Below, piece after piece: positions 32,238 to 43,449 of a stretch of DNA of 64,000 nt (its first letter is position 1; each line of letters begins with the position of its first letter). The translations under genes and the position numbers were made by a program. The notes under the pieces were generated by a model. It was not told the origin of the DNA, did not search any database, and saw only the letters and a list, made by a program, of their open reading frames with translations. The DNA lies in the NCBI GenBank assembly GCA_014281115.1, contig JACONQ010000007.1:2728001-2792000 (forward strand), read 5' to 3'. Origin of the DNA: Laburnicola sp. R22_1 (taxonomy: Eukaryota > Ascomycota > Dothideomycetes > Pleosporales > Didymosphaeriaceae).

Positions 32238-34296
32238 CTACCTCTGCAAAGCATCATACCGCGCCCTCACCCCTTCAACAATCCTCTTCACCTCCTTAGC
32301 ATCCAACTTCTCCTCCCTATCCTTAGTATACAACCCATTAACCTCCTGCTCAATATCCGTAAGCTGCGTATACACAAACCCACACACAAGCCCCCTCCAC
32401 AATCCCCCTCATCATCCTCTCAATCCGCCCCAGCAAATCCGCACTATCCCTCGCCGTAGTATACCCCCAGTCCCGCCCCCCGCCCGTCCCCCTTGCAATA
32501 CTAATCCCCCCAAACTCTGTGCACAGAATCGGCGCCCCAGCCTCATGAGCAGACCCCTCATCGCCCCCCTCCCCCGGAAGCGCAGCCAAAAACACCGGCC
32601 TCCCAGACTTGGGCGAGAGTATCCCCTCAAGCGACCCACACGTCTCCGTCAACGCCTCCCCATCCGCATAGTCGTGAAAAGTCGTCAAATCAGTTCGCAC
32701 ATGCTCCCACCCGCAATTATCATTCACCGGGCGACTCGCATCCAGCGCCTTGGTCGCATAATACAAGCTCCTGATATGGTTCCTCTGGCCCACATCGGCG
32801 GCCAGATCCGTGTACGCCCAGCTCTCGTTGACAGGCGTCCACGCCACGACGCAGGGATGGTTGATGTCGCGCAGGACGGCTTCGCGCCACTCGGTGTCGA
32901 AGCGCGCGATGTACTGCGCGGAGAAGCGGTAGGCGTTTGCGGTTTCGGCCCAGACGAGGAAGCCGAGGTGGTCGGCGTGGTAGAGAAAGAGGGGGTCTTC
33001 GACTTTTTGGTGCTTGCGGCAGCCGTTAAAGCCCATTTGCTTGGCGAGGTGGATGTCGGTAGCGAGGGCGGACGGCGAGGGCGGCGTCATGAAGGTGGTG
33101 GGCCAGTAGCCTTGGTCGAGGAAGAGGGCTTGGAAGTAGGGCTTGTTGTTGAGGTGGAAGGCGGAGGAGTGCCAGGATAGTTTGCGCATGCCCGTTGTGG
33201 TGGTTATGGTGTCGATGCGCGTGTTGGTGCGGTCGTAGAGGTGGAGGGTGAGGGTGTAGAGGGTTGGGTGTTCCGGAGACCAGAGGGCGACGTTGTTGAG
33301 CCAGGCTTTTTCTTCGTTGAGGGGTGCTTTTTGTAAGATTTCAGGCCCTAGGTTTGGGAGTTGTGAGTCGGGAAGACGCATGTCTGCCTCGAAAGAGACG
33401 AGGTTCGTTTCGCGTGGGAGATTGATCTTGCCAGTTGAGCTAACATGGGTATCGCCCAGCTTGACTTCGATCTCGACACTGTACTGCCACCCAGCTGGCC
33501 TATCCAAGACTCTGACGCTAGTTTTCAATTTCCCATCTTCGATGGCGTCGCTTCGGAGTACTGTCCCATCACTCGAGTCCGCAATACGCACCGTGGGCAC
33601 GACCTCCAACCAAACGCTCTGCCAGATACCCCCGCTAGGCGTGTAGAATATACTCTCAGGCTGCGCGCCCCAATACTGCTTGCCTCTCGGCTGCGTCAAG
33701 TCGTACGCCGAGTCGAAGACTCGCAGCGTGAGACGGTGATTCCCATCTGGAGATAGCGAGTCCGTAACATCAATCGAGAAGGGCACATGGCCACCTCTAT
33801 GACCGCCAACAAAGTGTCCATCGATCCAAACAGTGGCTTCATAATCCACAGCGCCGAATCTCAGCATCACCTTATCATCTCTTTTTTTCTGTTCCTCGTT
33901 CCTCAAATCCTTGATCGCCCTTTCATACCAAAAGACCTCATGCACACCCTTTTCTTCGATCCCACTCGCGGCGCACTGCCACACATATGGGACTTCAATA
34001 TCCCTCTTCTTGTGGGTGACCCTACCCTCTGATTTGAACACATTGCCTTTGATTAATTCTTGCGTCTCTCCAGCAATCCTGGCCGTGATGCTGTCGCTCT
34101 CATTATTCGAATTGGTCGAATTGGTCGAATTGGTGGAGATGGAGGGGTCGACAGATACTTCGTCGGGTAAGCCCTTCTGATGCCATTTCTGCGCCAGGCC
34201 GACGTCGTTGTCGTCGAAAAGGAAGGACCAGGGGCCGTTGAGGGAGTCCCACGTGAGGTTTGAGCGCTGGAAGTCGGGGCGGGGGTATTGTGCCAT
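32238..34296 (-). CDS. Glycoside hydrolase family 2 protein, frameshifted near its end
   Basis: The long frame starts at ATG 34296 (MAQYPRPDFQRSNLTWDSLNG). It has the GH2 layout: an N-terminal sugar-binding jelly roll (VPYVWQCAASGIEEKGVHEVFWYER), an Ig-like domain (LWSPEHPTLYTLTL) and a TIM barrel. The acid/base is Glu491 in TPVNESW and the nucleophile Glu594 in CTEFGG, as in beta-galactosidases, glucuronidases and mannosidases. The substrate cannot be told and no signal peptide is seen. The frame then runs into an unrelated 12-residue end and a stop at 32350. One base less in the G5 run (C5 on the plus strand, 32391-32395) restores GLVCGFVYTQLTDIEQEVNG, typical of GH2 ends, to a TAG at 32238-32240 (about 685 residues). 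This is a base-calling error or a true late frameshift. An Asn/Ser/Thr insertion near residue 55 comes from a 9-base repeat. Confidence 0.85.
34108..34134. repeat. 9-bp repeat, three copies, inside GH2 gene
   Basis: cgaattggt is repeated three times and is read on the minus strand as Thr-Asn-Ser units in a poorly conserved loop of the glycosidase. Confidence 0.85.
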
Positions 34297-34890
34297 GATC
34301 GTTGTGCTTTTCAGTATTTATGTTTATTCTTCCCGACGTAAGTTCGTTTTGATTAAGTGATGGAGACTGTAAATGGGTTGAAAGAAACATGGCATAAATG
34401 GCTTGTTGGTGCTGTACGTTGAGTCTGCAGATAATGTGGAGACAATCGTTCCGAGGTCGCTGTGACGTTGCGTTCGTTGCGTTCGGCTTACTACCTTGAG
34501 ATAGTCCACTGTTCGCCCCGCATTGCATTCACCATCGCCATATTCTACGCACGCCGCTATACTGACAACCAAGCGTCATCGAACACACGAACAGGACGAC
34601 ATGTTGACATTTCAGTGAAATATAGCATGACGATAGACCGGATCCATACTTGATATGGAAAGCAACGCTATGCGATGTACAATGGGATATATAACGAAGA
34701 ATAGTCGCAAATGCGGCTTGGGCCCATGGTTCCCAGACCAGACTCCAAGCTCCCCTAATGTACAGACCAGTGCCACTCGAAACTCAACCTGACTTCGCTT
34801 GAACGCTTCGTGGCTGCATTACAACATTCCCCTTTCCTCTACCCAGATCGACTTGCTCCACAGAGCAAGAAGGATTAAGCGGCCTGTTGT
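34297..34890. other. Intergenic interval
   Basis: The 5' region of GH2 and 3' region of KEI1, both on the minus strand. No gene is supported. Confidence 0.5.
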
Positions 34891-35937
34891 TCATCGCACC
34901 TCCTGCAAGTCTGCAAGCTGCGGTGGTCTTATCTCCCGCGGTGGAGCGGGCGGTCCCGTTCCACTCCTGCGCCTCCGCTCTCGCTCAACCAAGCCAATCG
35001 GCTGCCCTGACGATGCGTTCTTCCTGAACTTGCCCCCAACACCTTGCATCCATGTGTCATCCTCCTCAGCGCCGAGCCAGTATTGTGGCGCGCCGCTCAA
35101 CATGATCCTGCCGACCTTGCCTCGTAGTCCATGGCCTTCCTCTTTGTTCTCTTCAAACGGGTTCTCGGCGAGGTTTTGCGGCGTTTGCGAATCTTCGTTG
35201 TACCAAGCAGTGGAGGAAGCATTGGCAGCGATGTGCTGACGGAGGCACTGGCGCGCGAAAGCCAGCATAACAAAGAGCAAGTAGACGCGGAGCGCCCAGA
35301 ACCCCGAAATAAGCGAGATGCTCATGATGCTGCCAGTTTGGAAGACGGCGCCGCCTAGTCCCGCAGACCCGCTCGGCGTGCCCTGGCCCATAGCCACAGC
35401 ATTCTCTCCAGCCCTCAGACCACTAGCGGGCTCGGCGACAACGTTGACCTCGCTGACGTTGTTGTACTTTGGGCTCGTGAAGCCGGCGTTCTCTCCCATG
35501 CCCGGCGCGATCGAGCTGCCATCATCGGGGTGGTTCGCGAGCGTGTAAAACCACAGAACGCCGAAGAAGGCCGTGTAAAGCGCGTTGACCACCGAGTCGA
35601 GGGCATAGAGATGTGCGAGCAGCAAGCTCTCGAAGGGGCTTTGTAACCGAATGTGCTTGTAGAGGTAGACGGTCGCCAGGAGTAGGACGGTCGAGTAGAG
35701 GTACATTGACAGCTGCCAGCCATCGATGGTGGCGCCTGTCAGGAGCGCTAGTAGCCCGTAGAGGCCGGAGACTTTATTAATGACCTGGAGAAAGGTGATG
35801 ATCTCGGCACCCGTCCGCAGCGACATCTTTTGAAAGAATTTCTGACATATATTAGCACAATTCTCGCGTAACAATCGTGTGACAGCGTCGGGCCGTACCT
35901 TTGGCCGGGGCAGCTCAAAGAGCTGTGCAGGCGCCAT
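34891..35937 (-). CDS. KEI1: Kei1, inositol phosphorylceramide synthase regulatory subunit
   Basis: Four hydrophobic segments and the family signature SLRTGAEIITFLQVINKVSG, LLALLTG, QLSMYLYS and HIRLQSPFESLLLAHLYALD identify Kei1. This Golgi membrane protein partners Aur1 in making inositol phosphorylceramide, the target complex of aureobasidin-type drugs. The start at 35937 gives MAPAQLFELPRPK, then a 57-base intron (35842-35898, gtacgg, branch gctaat, gtcag end) that is a multiple of three and stop-free, so the unspliced frame also stays open. Splicing joins RPK to KFFQKMSLRTGAE, which looks right for the family and gives 329 residues. The frame continues upstream to an ATG at 36129 with a low-complexity Ser/His extension that is probably untranslated. 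The C-terminus is cytosolic, acidic then basic (VERERRRRSG). Confidence 0.9.
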   Translation of the reverse strand: MAPAQLFELPRPKVRPDAVTRLLRENCANICQKFFQKMSLRTGAEIITFLQVINKVSGLYGLLALLTGATIDGWQLSMYLYSTVLLLATVYLYKHIRLQSPFESLLLAHLYALDSVVNALYTAFFGVLWFYTLANHPDDGSSIAPGMGENAGFTSPKYNNVSEVNVVAEPASGLRAGENAVAMGQGTPSGSAGLGGAVFQTGSIMSISLISGFWALRVYLLFVMLAFARQCLRQHIAANASSTAWYNEDSQTPQNLAENPFEENKEEGHGLRGKVGRIMLSGAPQYWLGAEEDDTWMQGVGGKFRKNASSGQPIGLVERERRRRSGTGPPAPPREIRPPQLADLQEVR

Positions 35938-37001
35938 CGCGGTGGAGGGGGGTTCTAGAGCGCGGGATCCGCCGGGTGAGTCGTCGCGACCAGCGAGGAG
36001 GTAGGTATGTTCTGGTAAGACTGGAACTCCTTGCGAAGCGTGGTGGTGGTGAGATCGCGAGGAGGACGAGCTCGGGGGTGGTGACGGCAGGCGCAGAAGC
36101 GCCGGCTCTTGGGATTTGCTCGCGCTCATTTTACTAAGCCCCGATTCGGGCCAGCCTCACGTGCCGCGGACATTTCACCCCTAAATTGCCTTGAGGTGAA
36201 CAGAAACTCTTACACTTCTCCTGCGACGACGTCCATGTTGATTCCGCAGCGAATGGTCAATGTTGTTGCCTGGGAGGGCGAATATGCGTGAGGGCAGATA
36301 TTCCGCCACTATGACGCACTTGCAGCTGCGAACCCGGGGGTCACCACTCGGCTGACAATATACATTACACTACATATAGACCGACTGGAGTGTAGAAATC
36401 CTGCAAATCTACGTAAATATCTCAGTGACATATCCTCGACCTCCTCGCAATGGCAGACTAGCACCGAAGCTCCAAGAACAGGCCCTAAAAACCAAAGTTG
36501 CTATTGTCACGTAAGCATTTCAAGCAGCACATCTCATTATTCCTTCCATGTTACTACAGTGCCAGATTCAAGCCTGAGTGCTGTGCGTTGTCCGAAGAGA
36601 TATAATTTAGGGCCAGAAGGACTACTGTAAAGGGAAAAGACGATGTGGTCAGTCTATGCAAGGCTGAAGCTAGACATCAACCGTGCTAAGCATGAAAAAA
36701 TTCACTCACGAGTGATAACAACACAACATTTCTTTCCAATCATGCCGGCTATCCATACTGCATATTGTACAAAATCTATTACACGTATGCTACTACAAGT
36801 CTACCCCAAAGCTCTAGACCTGGTATTTACAACGCCAAAATGCCCCAATGCCCATCCCAGATACGCAATATAATACAACAATAGTACCAAGTGGTCGATC
36901 CAGCTCTGCCTGCGAGACATCGCTTGACTCAACAGCATGAAGAATACATCTCCGAATCACGTCACCGGCATCCGGTGATAGCTTGTTCGTACACTCCCCG
37001 T
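35938..37001. other. Intergenic interval
   Basis: 1.06 kb between KEI1 and the SUV3 stop, both on the minus strand. An open extension upstream of KEI1 (to 36129) is low complexity. The rest is AT-rich with no supportable gene. Confidence 0.5.
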
Positions 37002-39371
37002 CTATCCAGCCTGTCGCGCATCGAGCTTCTCCGTCATCGAGCCATCCAAAGCCTCGACATGCATCGGAGCTTGAGAATTATTAAACGACCGCTCGTCATT
37101 CAACACATTGCGCATCTCTTCGGTAGGCAGAAACTGTGCCTTCGTGTTGTTCGACCCAGGCTCAAGTTCCCTCTTCATCTCAAGCATAGCCTCCTGCCTC
37201 TTCGCCTTCAGCTTCTTCCTCGCCTGAGGGGTCCATGAGAACTCGGTAAGAGTGCGCTCAATAGCATCCTCGGTCAATTTCTTGACGTAGACAGCAAGAG
37301 ACCGCGTGATGAAGACATGAGGAAAACGGTAACTGAGCCAGAGGTAGGCGACAATCATCTTGTGCAGCTGCTCCAGGCTGCGCAGATAGCTTCGGTCAGC
37401 GGTGGGCTTTTCGTCGAGTACTTCAAGTGGTAGGTTGGGTAGCTCGAGTAGTTTGCCTACTTTGTTGTCCGCGATGTGCTCGGCTAGGGTGCGTAAGAAC
37501 TTTCGCTCACCCTCGTCCCTCATGTTGGTTGGAGCTGCGCAGATGGTAATGCGATCCGCAATGCTTAGGTTCCGCACCGTGTGGATCTCGTCCGCTATGG
37601 CGAGCTGATCCTTGAGAGCGCACAGATGGAAACGCTCGTGGACAAACGAAATCTCATGGAGACGTAGCATGATGTAACTAAAAGGCGTGCTAGGTGGGAA
37701 GTAGCTTGCAAACCGCTCCACGATCAATGCGGGCGGGAAGAGGCCTGCCGAAGCGATGGGCTCTGGCTCACTATCCATGCCCCTTTTCAAGTACTCGTAA
37801 TCTAGATCCTCGAGAGTGGTGACGAGTCCCGGAGGTGCTGGAGGAGCGTTCGGTGGCTTGCTGGCATCGGCTTTCGCGTCGTCCAGATCAATGGTCGGGT
37901 CGACTGCGTTGTCCGTCCCAGTTTTTGTGTCCTCGGTGACAGCTTGGTGTGCACTCCGATAGCGACCTGCACGCCCTCCTATCTGTTTGAATTCGGATAT
38001 CTTGAGCGGTACCAACTTTGAGCCGTTGTTCTTCATCGTCGTTTCGAAAATAACGCGTTTAATGCTCAAATTCAGGCCCATTCCAATGGCGTCGCTAGCG
38101 ACAAGGAAGTCGTACTCGTTGTCGGGATCGTTGAACAGGCGCGCTTGTTGGGCTCTTGTCTCTGGCGGCAGACTCCCGTAGACGATGGCACACTTCCTTC
38201 TCGTTTTGTTTTCGATCTGTCGCCGGAGCTCATGAATTTCAAGAACGGAGAAAGCGACAATACAGTCTCCCTTTTCCAGCTTGTTCAAATTTCCTTTCAG
38301 GCTTGACTCTGCAACCGCCAGAGGGGAGAGGCGTGCGTATTCATGGACCTCCACCTTGTCACCAACAAGAGCACACAGCTCCTTTATGAGAGGAACGGTT
38401 CGTGCTTCTCCGCAGAGATGGATTTCCTGAGCCTGGAGGCCCAGAAACGCCGAAGTCCAAGCCCAGCCGCGTTCAGGGTGGTTGATCATTTGGATTTCGT
38501 CGATGACGGCAACGTCGAGCATCGTATTGAGGGGCGCCATTTCCACGGTACAGCTCCACATGTTGACTTCACCTTCGGGCAAGCGCTGTTCCTCCCCGGT
38601 GACCAATGCGCATGACTTGCCCTTCGCATTCAGACGCGTATAGACTTCGTGCGCGAGCAAGCGAAGCGGTCCCAGATAGATGCCCTTGTCCACCTCTTCC
38701 AGTCGCTTCAGAGCGCGATACGTCTTCCCGGAATTGGTTGGGCCGACATGGAGATGCACTGTCCGCGGTATCTGCCTGGTTGCCGGATACCACTCGGAAG
38801 GGTAGCGCAGGTCGGCCACCTCTTTCTGGTTGTCCAGCTCGGCCTTGGTGAAGCGTCCACCGAATACCTGTGCATAGAACATGTACCGCAGGCGAGTCTC
38901 CAGATTCCTATTCCTGCGAAACGGGTGGTATTCACGCGCGAGACTGACCAAGTCGGGCGGCGCTTGCTTGATCCACAAGCTGATGGAGCGCTCGAAGGTG
39001 AGCCAGGCTTCGTCGAAGGACTCGGTGTCTAGCTGCAGGGTCGCGAGAAACGAGGGCTCGGTGAGGTCCGCTTTCAGCTTCTCGGCGTAGTGCCGTATCG
39101 ACTGGAAGAAGTTTGCTTGGGGAGGGCGGCGTTTCGCGGACGGCTTGAATCGCACCGTCCTCTCGCGGTCCGGTCTGGCCGGGTCACCGGGTCGGTCGCC
39201 GTCCAGTCGGAGACGGTCATTTCGGTCGTTTTGTCGACGACCCCCCTGTGTAGTTCGGTGGGCGACTTGGGTGGAGGGCAGGAGGAGGCGCTGGCGCGGC
39301 GGGCGCGCTCGAGCGGCGGCGGCGGCGCAGAAGAGACACAGCGAAGTGCGTCGCGGCAGCAGCGCAGGCAT
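37002..39371 (-). CDS. SUV3: Mitochondrial ATP-dependent RNA helicase Suv3
   Basis: An intronless frame of 789 residues from ATG 39371 (MPALLPRRTSLCLFC), with an Arg/Ala-rich presequence suited to mitochondrial import. Walker A is GPTNSGKT at 210-217, motif II is DEIQ at 291-294, with GPLRLLAHEV and LVTGEEQR between them. The second RecA domain has YGSLPPETR, VASDAIGMGLNLSI and QIGGRAGR. The C-terminal SUV3 region is present (SYIMLRLHEISFVHERF). Suv3 works with the exoribonuclease Dss1 in the yeast mitochondrial degradosome and in intron RNA turnover. A disordered acidic linker of about 60 residues after QIGGRAGR separates the helicase core from the C-terminal part. Transcribed away from SEC1 across 364 bases. 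Confidence 0.95.
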   Translation of the reverse strand: MPALLPRRTSLCLFCAAAAARARPPRQRLLLPSTQVAHRTTQGGRRQNDRNDRLRLDGDRPGDPARPDRERTVRFKPSAKRRPPQANFFQSIRHYAEKLKADLTEPSFLATLQLDTESFDEAWLTFERSISLWIKQAPPDLVSLAREYHPFRRNRNLETRLRYMFYAQVFGGRFTKAELDNQKEVADLRYPSEWYPATRQIPRTVHLHVGPTNSGKTYRALKRLEEVDKGIYLGPLRLLAHEVYTRLNAKGKSCALVTGEEQRLPEGEVNMWSCTVEMAPLNTMLDVAVIDEIQMINHPERGWAWTSAFLGLQAQEIHLCGEARTVPLIKELCALVGDKVEVHEYARLSPLAVAESSLKGNLNKLEKGDCIVAFSVLEIHELRRQIENKTRRKCAIVYGSLPPETRAQQARLFNDPDNEYDFLVASDAIGMGLNLSIKRVIFETTMKNNGSKLVPLKISEFKQIGGRAGRYRSAHQAVTEDTKTGTDNAVDPTIDLDDAKADASKPPNAPPAPPGLVTTLEDLDYEYLKRGMDSEPEPIASAGLFPPALIVERFASYFPPSTPFSYIMLRLHEISFVHERFHLCALKDQLAIADEIHTVRNLSIADRITICAAPTNMRDEGERKFLRTLAEHIADNKVGKLLELPNLPLEVLDEKPTADRSYLRSLEQLHKMIVAYLWLSYRFPHVFITRSLAVYVKKLTEDAIERTLTEFSWTPQARKKLKAKRQEAMLEMKRELEPGSNNTKAQFLPTEEMRNVLNDERSFNNSQAPMHVEALDGSMTEKLDARQAG

Positions 39372-39735
39372 CCCAGCTGTGCGCAAAAGACCAGAAAGGC
39401 ACCTAGCAGCCGCGGTGTGCGACGCGCATGAGAGGCCCGAATTGCGTCTGGAGGGGCAAAGGCTCGCTCAATGGTGAAGCGTGAGGCCAGCAAAATATCA
39501 GAGGTAGCCCCGGCCACTAGCGTCCACTCGCCGCACCGGCTGGCCTGCTCCACCATGCGTGCATACCTTCTCGTGCTGCGACACACCAAGCCCACCGCCG
39601 TCTGCCCTTCCCGCGCGCTCCCAATCTTTCTCTCCCTCCGCATCCCCCTTCTCGAATCCCCGTATCACGTGCTGTGCGCAGCGCCCGCTACAGCTCCTGC
39701 GCCCGCCAGCCGCGCCGTCGTTGGGCAGCACCACC
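39372..39735. promoter_or_regulatory. Shared divergent promoter, SUV3 / SEC1
   Basis: 364 GC-rich bases between the start codons of SUV3 (-) and SEC1 (+). Both promoters and 5' untranslated regions must fit here. No binding motif is claimed. Confidence 0.6.
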
Positions 39736-42186
39736 ATGGGTGTCTCCATGATAGAAATCCAGCGGGACAGTACGTACTCCCGCATGCTCCTGGCCGTGCG
39801 CTGCGCCCGCTGACTGCATTGTAGTCATCCTAAGCACCATCCGCAACACCACGCGCGGCGACGTAGGCGCCCCGCTCCCGTCGCGCGCCCAATGCTAATC
39901 CCCTGCAGTGGAAGGTCCTGGTCGTCGACGAGGACAGCCACAAGCTCATCGACAATGTGGTCAAGGAGGATGACATTCTCGACGCCAACATTACCAGTAC
40001 GCCGCCACCTCCCTCCGCGAGCGGCCCCTAACCGTCCCCAGACATCGAGCGCATCGAGGACAGGCGCCAAGCGCAGCCAGACACCGATGCTGTCTACTTC
40101 CTCTCTCCGAAATCGCATATAATCGACTGCATCATGGCAGACTTTGAGCGCCGGAGATACAAGGGCGCATTCCTGATATGGACCACACGTAAGCTGGCCT
40201 AGGGCTACTTCTTGGGAGCCGTATACTGACTGCGGACAGTGCCTGCCGGACCGCTGAGAGAGCGCATGGAACGCTCGCAGATGGCCCAGGCCCAGATACG
40301 CTCGTTCAAGGTCATGCATCTCGACTTCCACCCGCGCGAATCGCATCTCGTCACGTTCAAAGACCCCTGGAGCTTCCCAATCCTGTTCCACCCGGATTGC
40401 AACAACCTCGTCCGGCACCACATGGAGGATATTGCAGAGAAGGTATTGCATATTGTCGTGCATTGGTGTAATCAGCTCACACATCAGTAGCTTGTCGGTG
40501 TCTGCGTTGCTCTGGGCGAGTACCCAACAATTCGCTACTACCGACCGCGTAGCCCGACCCACGAAGCCAGCGTCCTTTGCTCACATCTTGCCCGGTTTGT
40601 CCAAGATAAGCTCGATATGTATGCCCAGTTCAACCCAGACTTCCCACCGCAATCGAACCGCCCTCGCGGGGCTCTCTACATCACCGACCGCTCCATGGAC
40701 CTTTTCGCACCCCTGTTACACGAGTTCACGTACCAAGCAATGGTCCACGATTTGTTGCGTCTACAAGAGGGAGACAAAATTATGTATAGGACGGTAATAA
40801 ATGATGATGGAGGGGGGGAAGAAGAGAAGGACATGGAGATCAGTGACAAAGACAAGATCTGGGTCGAGTACCGTCACCGTCATATGAAGGACACCATTGA
40901 TAAATTGATTGGCGACTTCCAAAAGTTTATCGCGGACAATCCTCACTTTACGAATCAAGACGCTGCGAATGCCTCGGGTATGAATGGCTTGAACGCGATC
41001 AAAGACATGATGGCTGGGCTTCCTCAATTCCAGCAGACCAAGGAAGCATACTCCCTTAATATCAGCATGGCACAAGAATGCATGAGCATTTTCCAACGTC
41101 AGAAGCTTCCAGATCTGGCATCAGTAGAACAGGTCAGTCTACTGAAATACGCATGTCCAAGGTCCTAACCTTCAACAGTGTCTGGCCACTGGCCTCGACG
41201 AGGAGTTCAAAAAGGCCAAGAATATGGCGGATCAAGTCATTCGCACCCTAGACGAAGATGCTGTGACACCTGGCGATCGGCTGCGACTAATCGCCCTATA
41301 TGTGCTCTATAGAGACGGCATTCTGCCTGTCGATCTCACCAGACTACTTCTCCACGCCCAGCTGCCTCCTCAGGATGGCGATATCGTTAAGAATATGGAT
41401 TTACTGGGTGCGCACGTTGCTCGACCGCTCAAAGATAAAAGGGAGGCCCCATCTCCACTATTTCCACGAAAGAACGTCCCCCCACCGGGTGCTGAGGAAT
41501 ATTCGCTCTCCAGATACGAACCGGTTCTAAAGGATGTTTTGGAGGAGCATGTCTTGGGGAGGGTGCCACAGGATATTTTCCCTCATACAAAGATGACCCC
41601 AGACGACGCAAGCATGCAAGACAACACGCCGGCGGCTTCCCTGCGGTCGGCCAAACCAACGTGGGCCAGATCAAAACTGTCAAGTGTGGAACCGCGACAG
41701 CGGATAATTGTATTCATGGCCGGTGGCGCGACATACTCGGAATCTCGTGCCTGCTATGAGATATCAGAAAAGACATCCAGAGATGTTTTCCTTGTCACAT
41801 CGCATATGATCAACTCTGGTCTCTACCTGCGGCAGGTTGGTGACCTAAGCCAGAGTCGCCAAAAGTTACGATTGCCTGTCGATCAGCCTCCGCCGAAAGC
41901 GCCCGCACATCTGTTTGAGAAGCCCGAGCCGCCGAGGCCCGCACCGCCTCCTGCCAACGTCAAGCCTGGTGTAAATCCCATGCCAAACATACCAGGAGGA
42001 CTACCATCGCGACCTGGAGGCCATGCCCCACCGACAGCGGCCATGGGCAACATGACACTCAGCTCTGGCCGGCCACAAGGACAGCCCACGCCACCTCCCC
42101 CAGCGCCGGCGCCGGGTAAGTACGGCAAGGAAGAAAAGGAGAAGAAAAAGAAGAAACACCATTTCTTTGGTTCGTCGAAGTCATGA
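39736..42186 (+). CDS. SEC1: Sec1/Munc18 protein Sec1, exocytic SNARE regulator
   Basis: Seven exons (39736-39769, 39825-39862, 39909-39996, 40042-40188, 40240-40442, 40491-41132, 41179-42186) give 719 residues with all phases matched. The start MGVSMIEIQRDIILSTIRN and the block WKVLVVDEDSHKLIDNVV are the domain 1 signature of Sec1. RGALYITDRSMDLFAPLLHE and DRLRLIALYVLYRDG mark domains 2 and 3a, and RIIVFMAGGATYSESRACYE marks the end of the fold. Sec1 binds assembled t-SNAREs at the plasma membrane and drives vesicle fusion at growing tips. After about residue 610 comes a fungal Pro/Gly-rich tail ending in a Lys run and HHFFGSSKS. The acceptor of intron 5 must be the tag at 40488-40490, because the cag three bases earlier would add a stop codon. 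Confidence 0.96.
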
Positions 42187-42924
42187 TGGTACTGTGCTTG
42201 GGCAGTTTTTTCTAGGCGCTATATCAGCCAAAATGCATCATATGGATTATTACGAGTGGGGTTTCTTGCGGCTTTGGCCTGCTTTCCGCATTTTGCATTT
42301 TGCATGGCGAGTCGTCCTTCTTCTGTTTGTGATGAGCATTTGACAGGCAAGAACTGGGTTTGGGGTGTCTGGCGTTGGGATTGGTAGTGTGCGACTAAGG
42401 TCTGTCTATGATACCACTGGATGGGACTAGACGTCTAGGGAGTCGGGTAGGATATATGAGTTCGCTCTGATATGGTCGGAGGGGAGCTGGAAAAATAGAT
42501 TCAGGAGATCTATTAGATGGATCACTGGCCTTTTGAGAAGAAGGCCAGGCTCTATATATACACCAAGGAGCACGGAGAAAGGTATCTCCGTGATCCCATC
42601 CTAGGCCGGCGGGCTCCTGCGACAGATATGCATTGTGCTCTTTTGCTGTTTGTGATGTTTGATTATAAAGCTGGATTAGGGGGCTGATTGTGAGTCCAGC
42701 CGTGCCTATCCTCCAACCTAGTCGGGGACTAGGTCTACATGAGCATAGGAACTGGAGACATGTCGCTCGAATCTTCCCGTCCGTGTTGCCAATGCATGGC
42801 TGCCTCGATGGCGCTTTCAATCCCTCCCTCCTATCGGATGGTGCTCGATCCCAAACTCAAACCATCGCCGACGACCCGAGGGTAGTCTTCAAATGTCCAA
42901 GTGTATCCGACGAACGCCACTACT
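42187..42924. other. Intergenic interval (convergent)
   Basis: The 3' regions of SEC1 (+) and DIB1 (-). No gene is supported. Confidence 0.5.
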
Positions 42925-43449
42925 TTAGTAATGCCACTTGGTAGAGTAGTCCTTGGGCGAGACAACCAGCCCCTTCCCCTTACTCGCCCCCCGATACACC
43001 GCCTCAATAATATCAATCAACTCCTCCTTACTCGAGACCTCGAAGTTAATCTTGTTATTATTGCCAGTCCCGAAGTCGACCTGGATATGTTTGTTCCTGC
43101 TCCACTTGGTCAGCCAAAACCCACCCTCTCTCTTTCCGCCCCCACAGTCTCCTTCCAGTCCCCCCATTGCATTGCATTACATTACTCACCTCCAAAAAAA
43201 CATGACAGTACAGACGTCGTAGATCTCGTACATGGAGTTGAAATCGGGCACCTCCTTGTTGTCGACGACGTAGATGGAGGCAAAGTTTTTGACGCGGTCG
43301 GCAATCTTGTAGAGGTGTTCGTCCATGGTCATGACGGCGGGGTCGGAGGCGCGGCCGAAGCGGAGGACGACGACGCAGCGGGGTTCCGAGAGGATGGCTT
43401 GGTCGACATGCCAGCCGGAGTGGAGGTGGGTGAGGACGACGGAGCCCAT
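42925..43449 (-). CDS. DIB1: U5 snRNP protein Dib1/Dim1 (thioredoxin-like)
   Basis: Two exons (43190-43449 and 42925-43096) joined across a 93-base GT-AG intron give 143 residues, the normal family length. The sequence reads GSVVLTHLHSGWHVDQAIL, VVVLRFGRASDPAVM, YKIADRVKNFASIYVVD, VPDFNSMYEIYDVCTVMFFW and RNKHIQVDFGTGNNNKINFE, ending GLVVSPKDYSTKWHY. The fold is thioredoxin-like without a CxxC active site. The protein sits in the U4/U6.U5 tri-snRNP, where it blocks premature spliceosome activation. Unusual for so conserved a protein are SEPRCV where most relatives have AEEDRV and a few other changes in exon 1. The key residues of the fold are kept. Confidence 0.95.

Noticed and set aside
36130..37001. 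Upstream extension of KEI1 and small frames toward SUV3
   Set aside because: Low complexity or featureless. The KEI1 start at 35937 fits the family better.
39090..39477. Plus-strand frames over the SUV3 N-terminus
   Set aside because: They are antisense shadows of the Arg-rich presequence region of SUV3.
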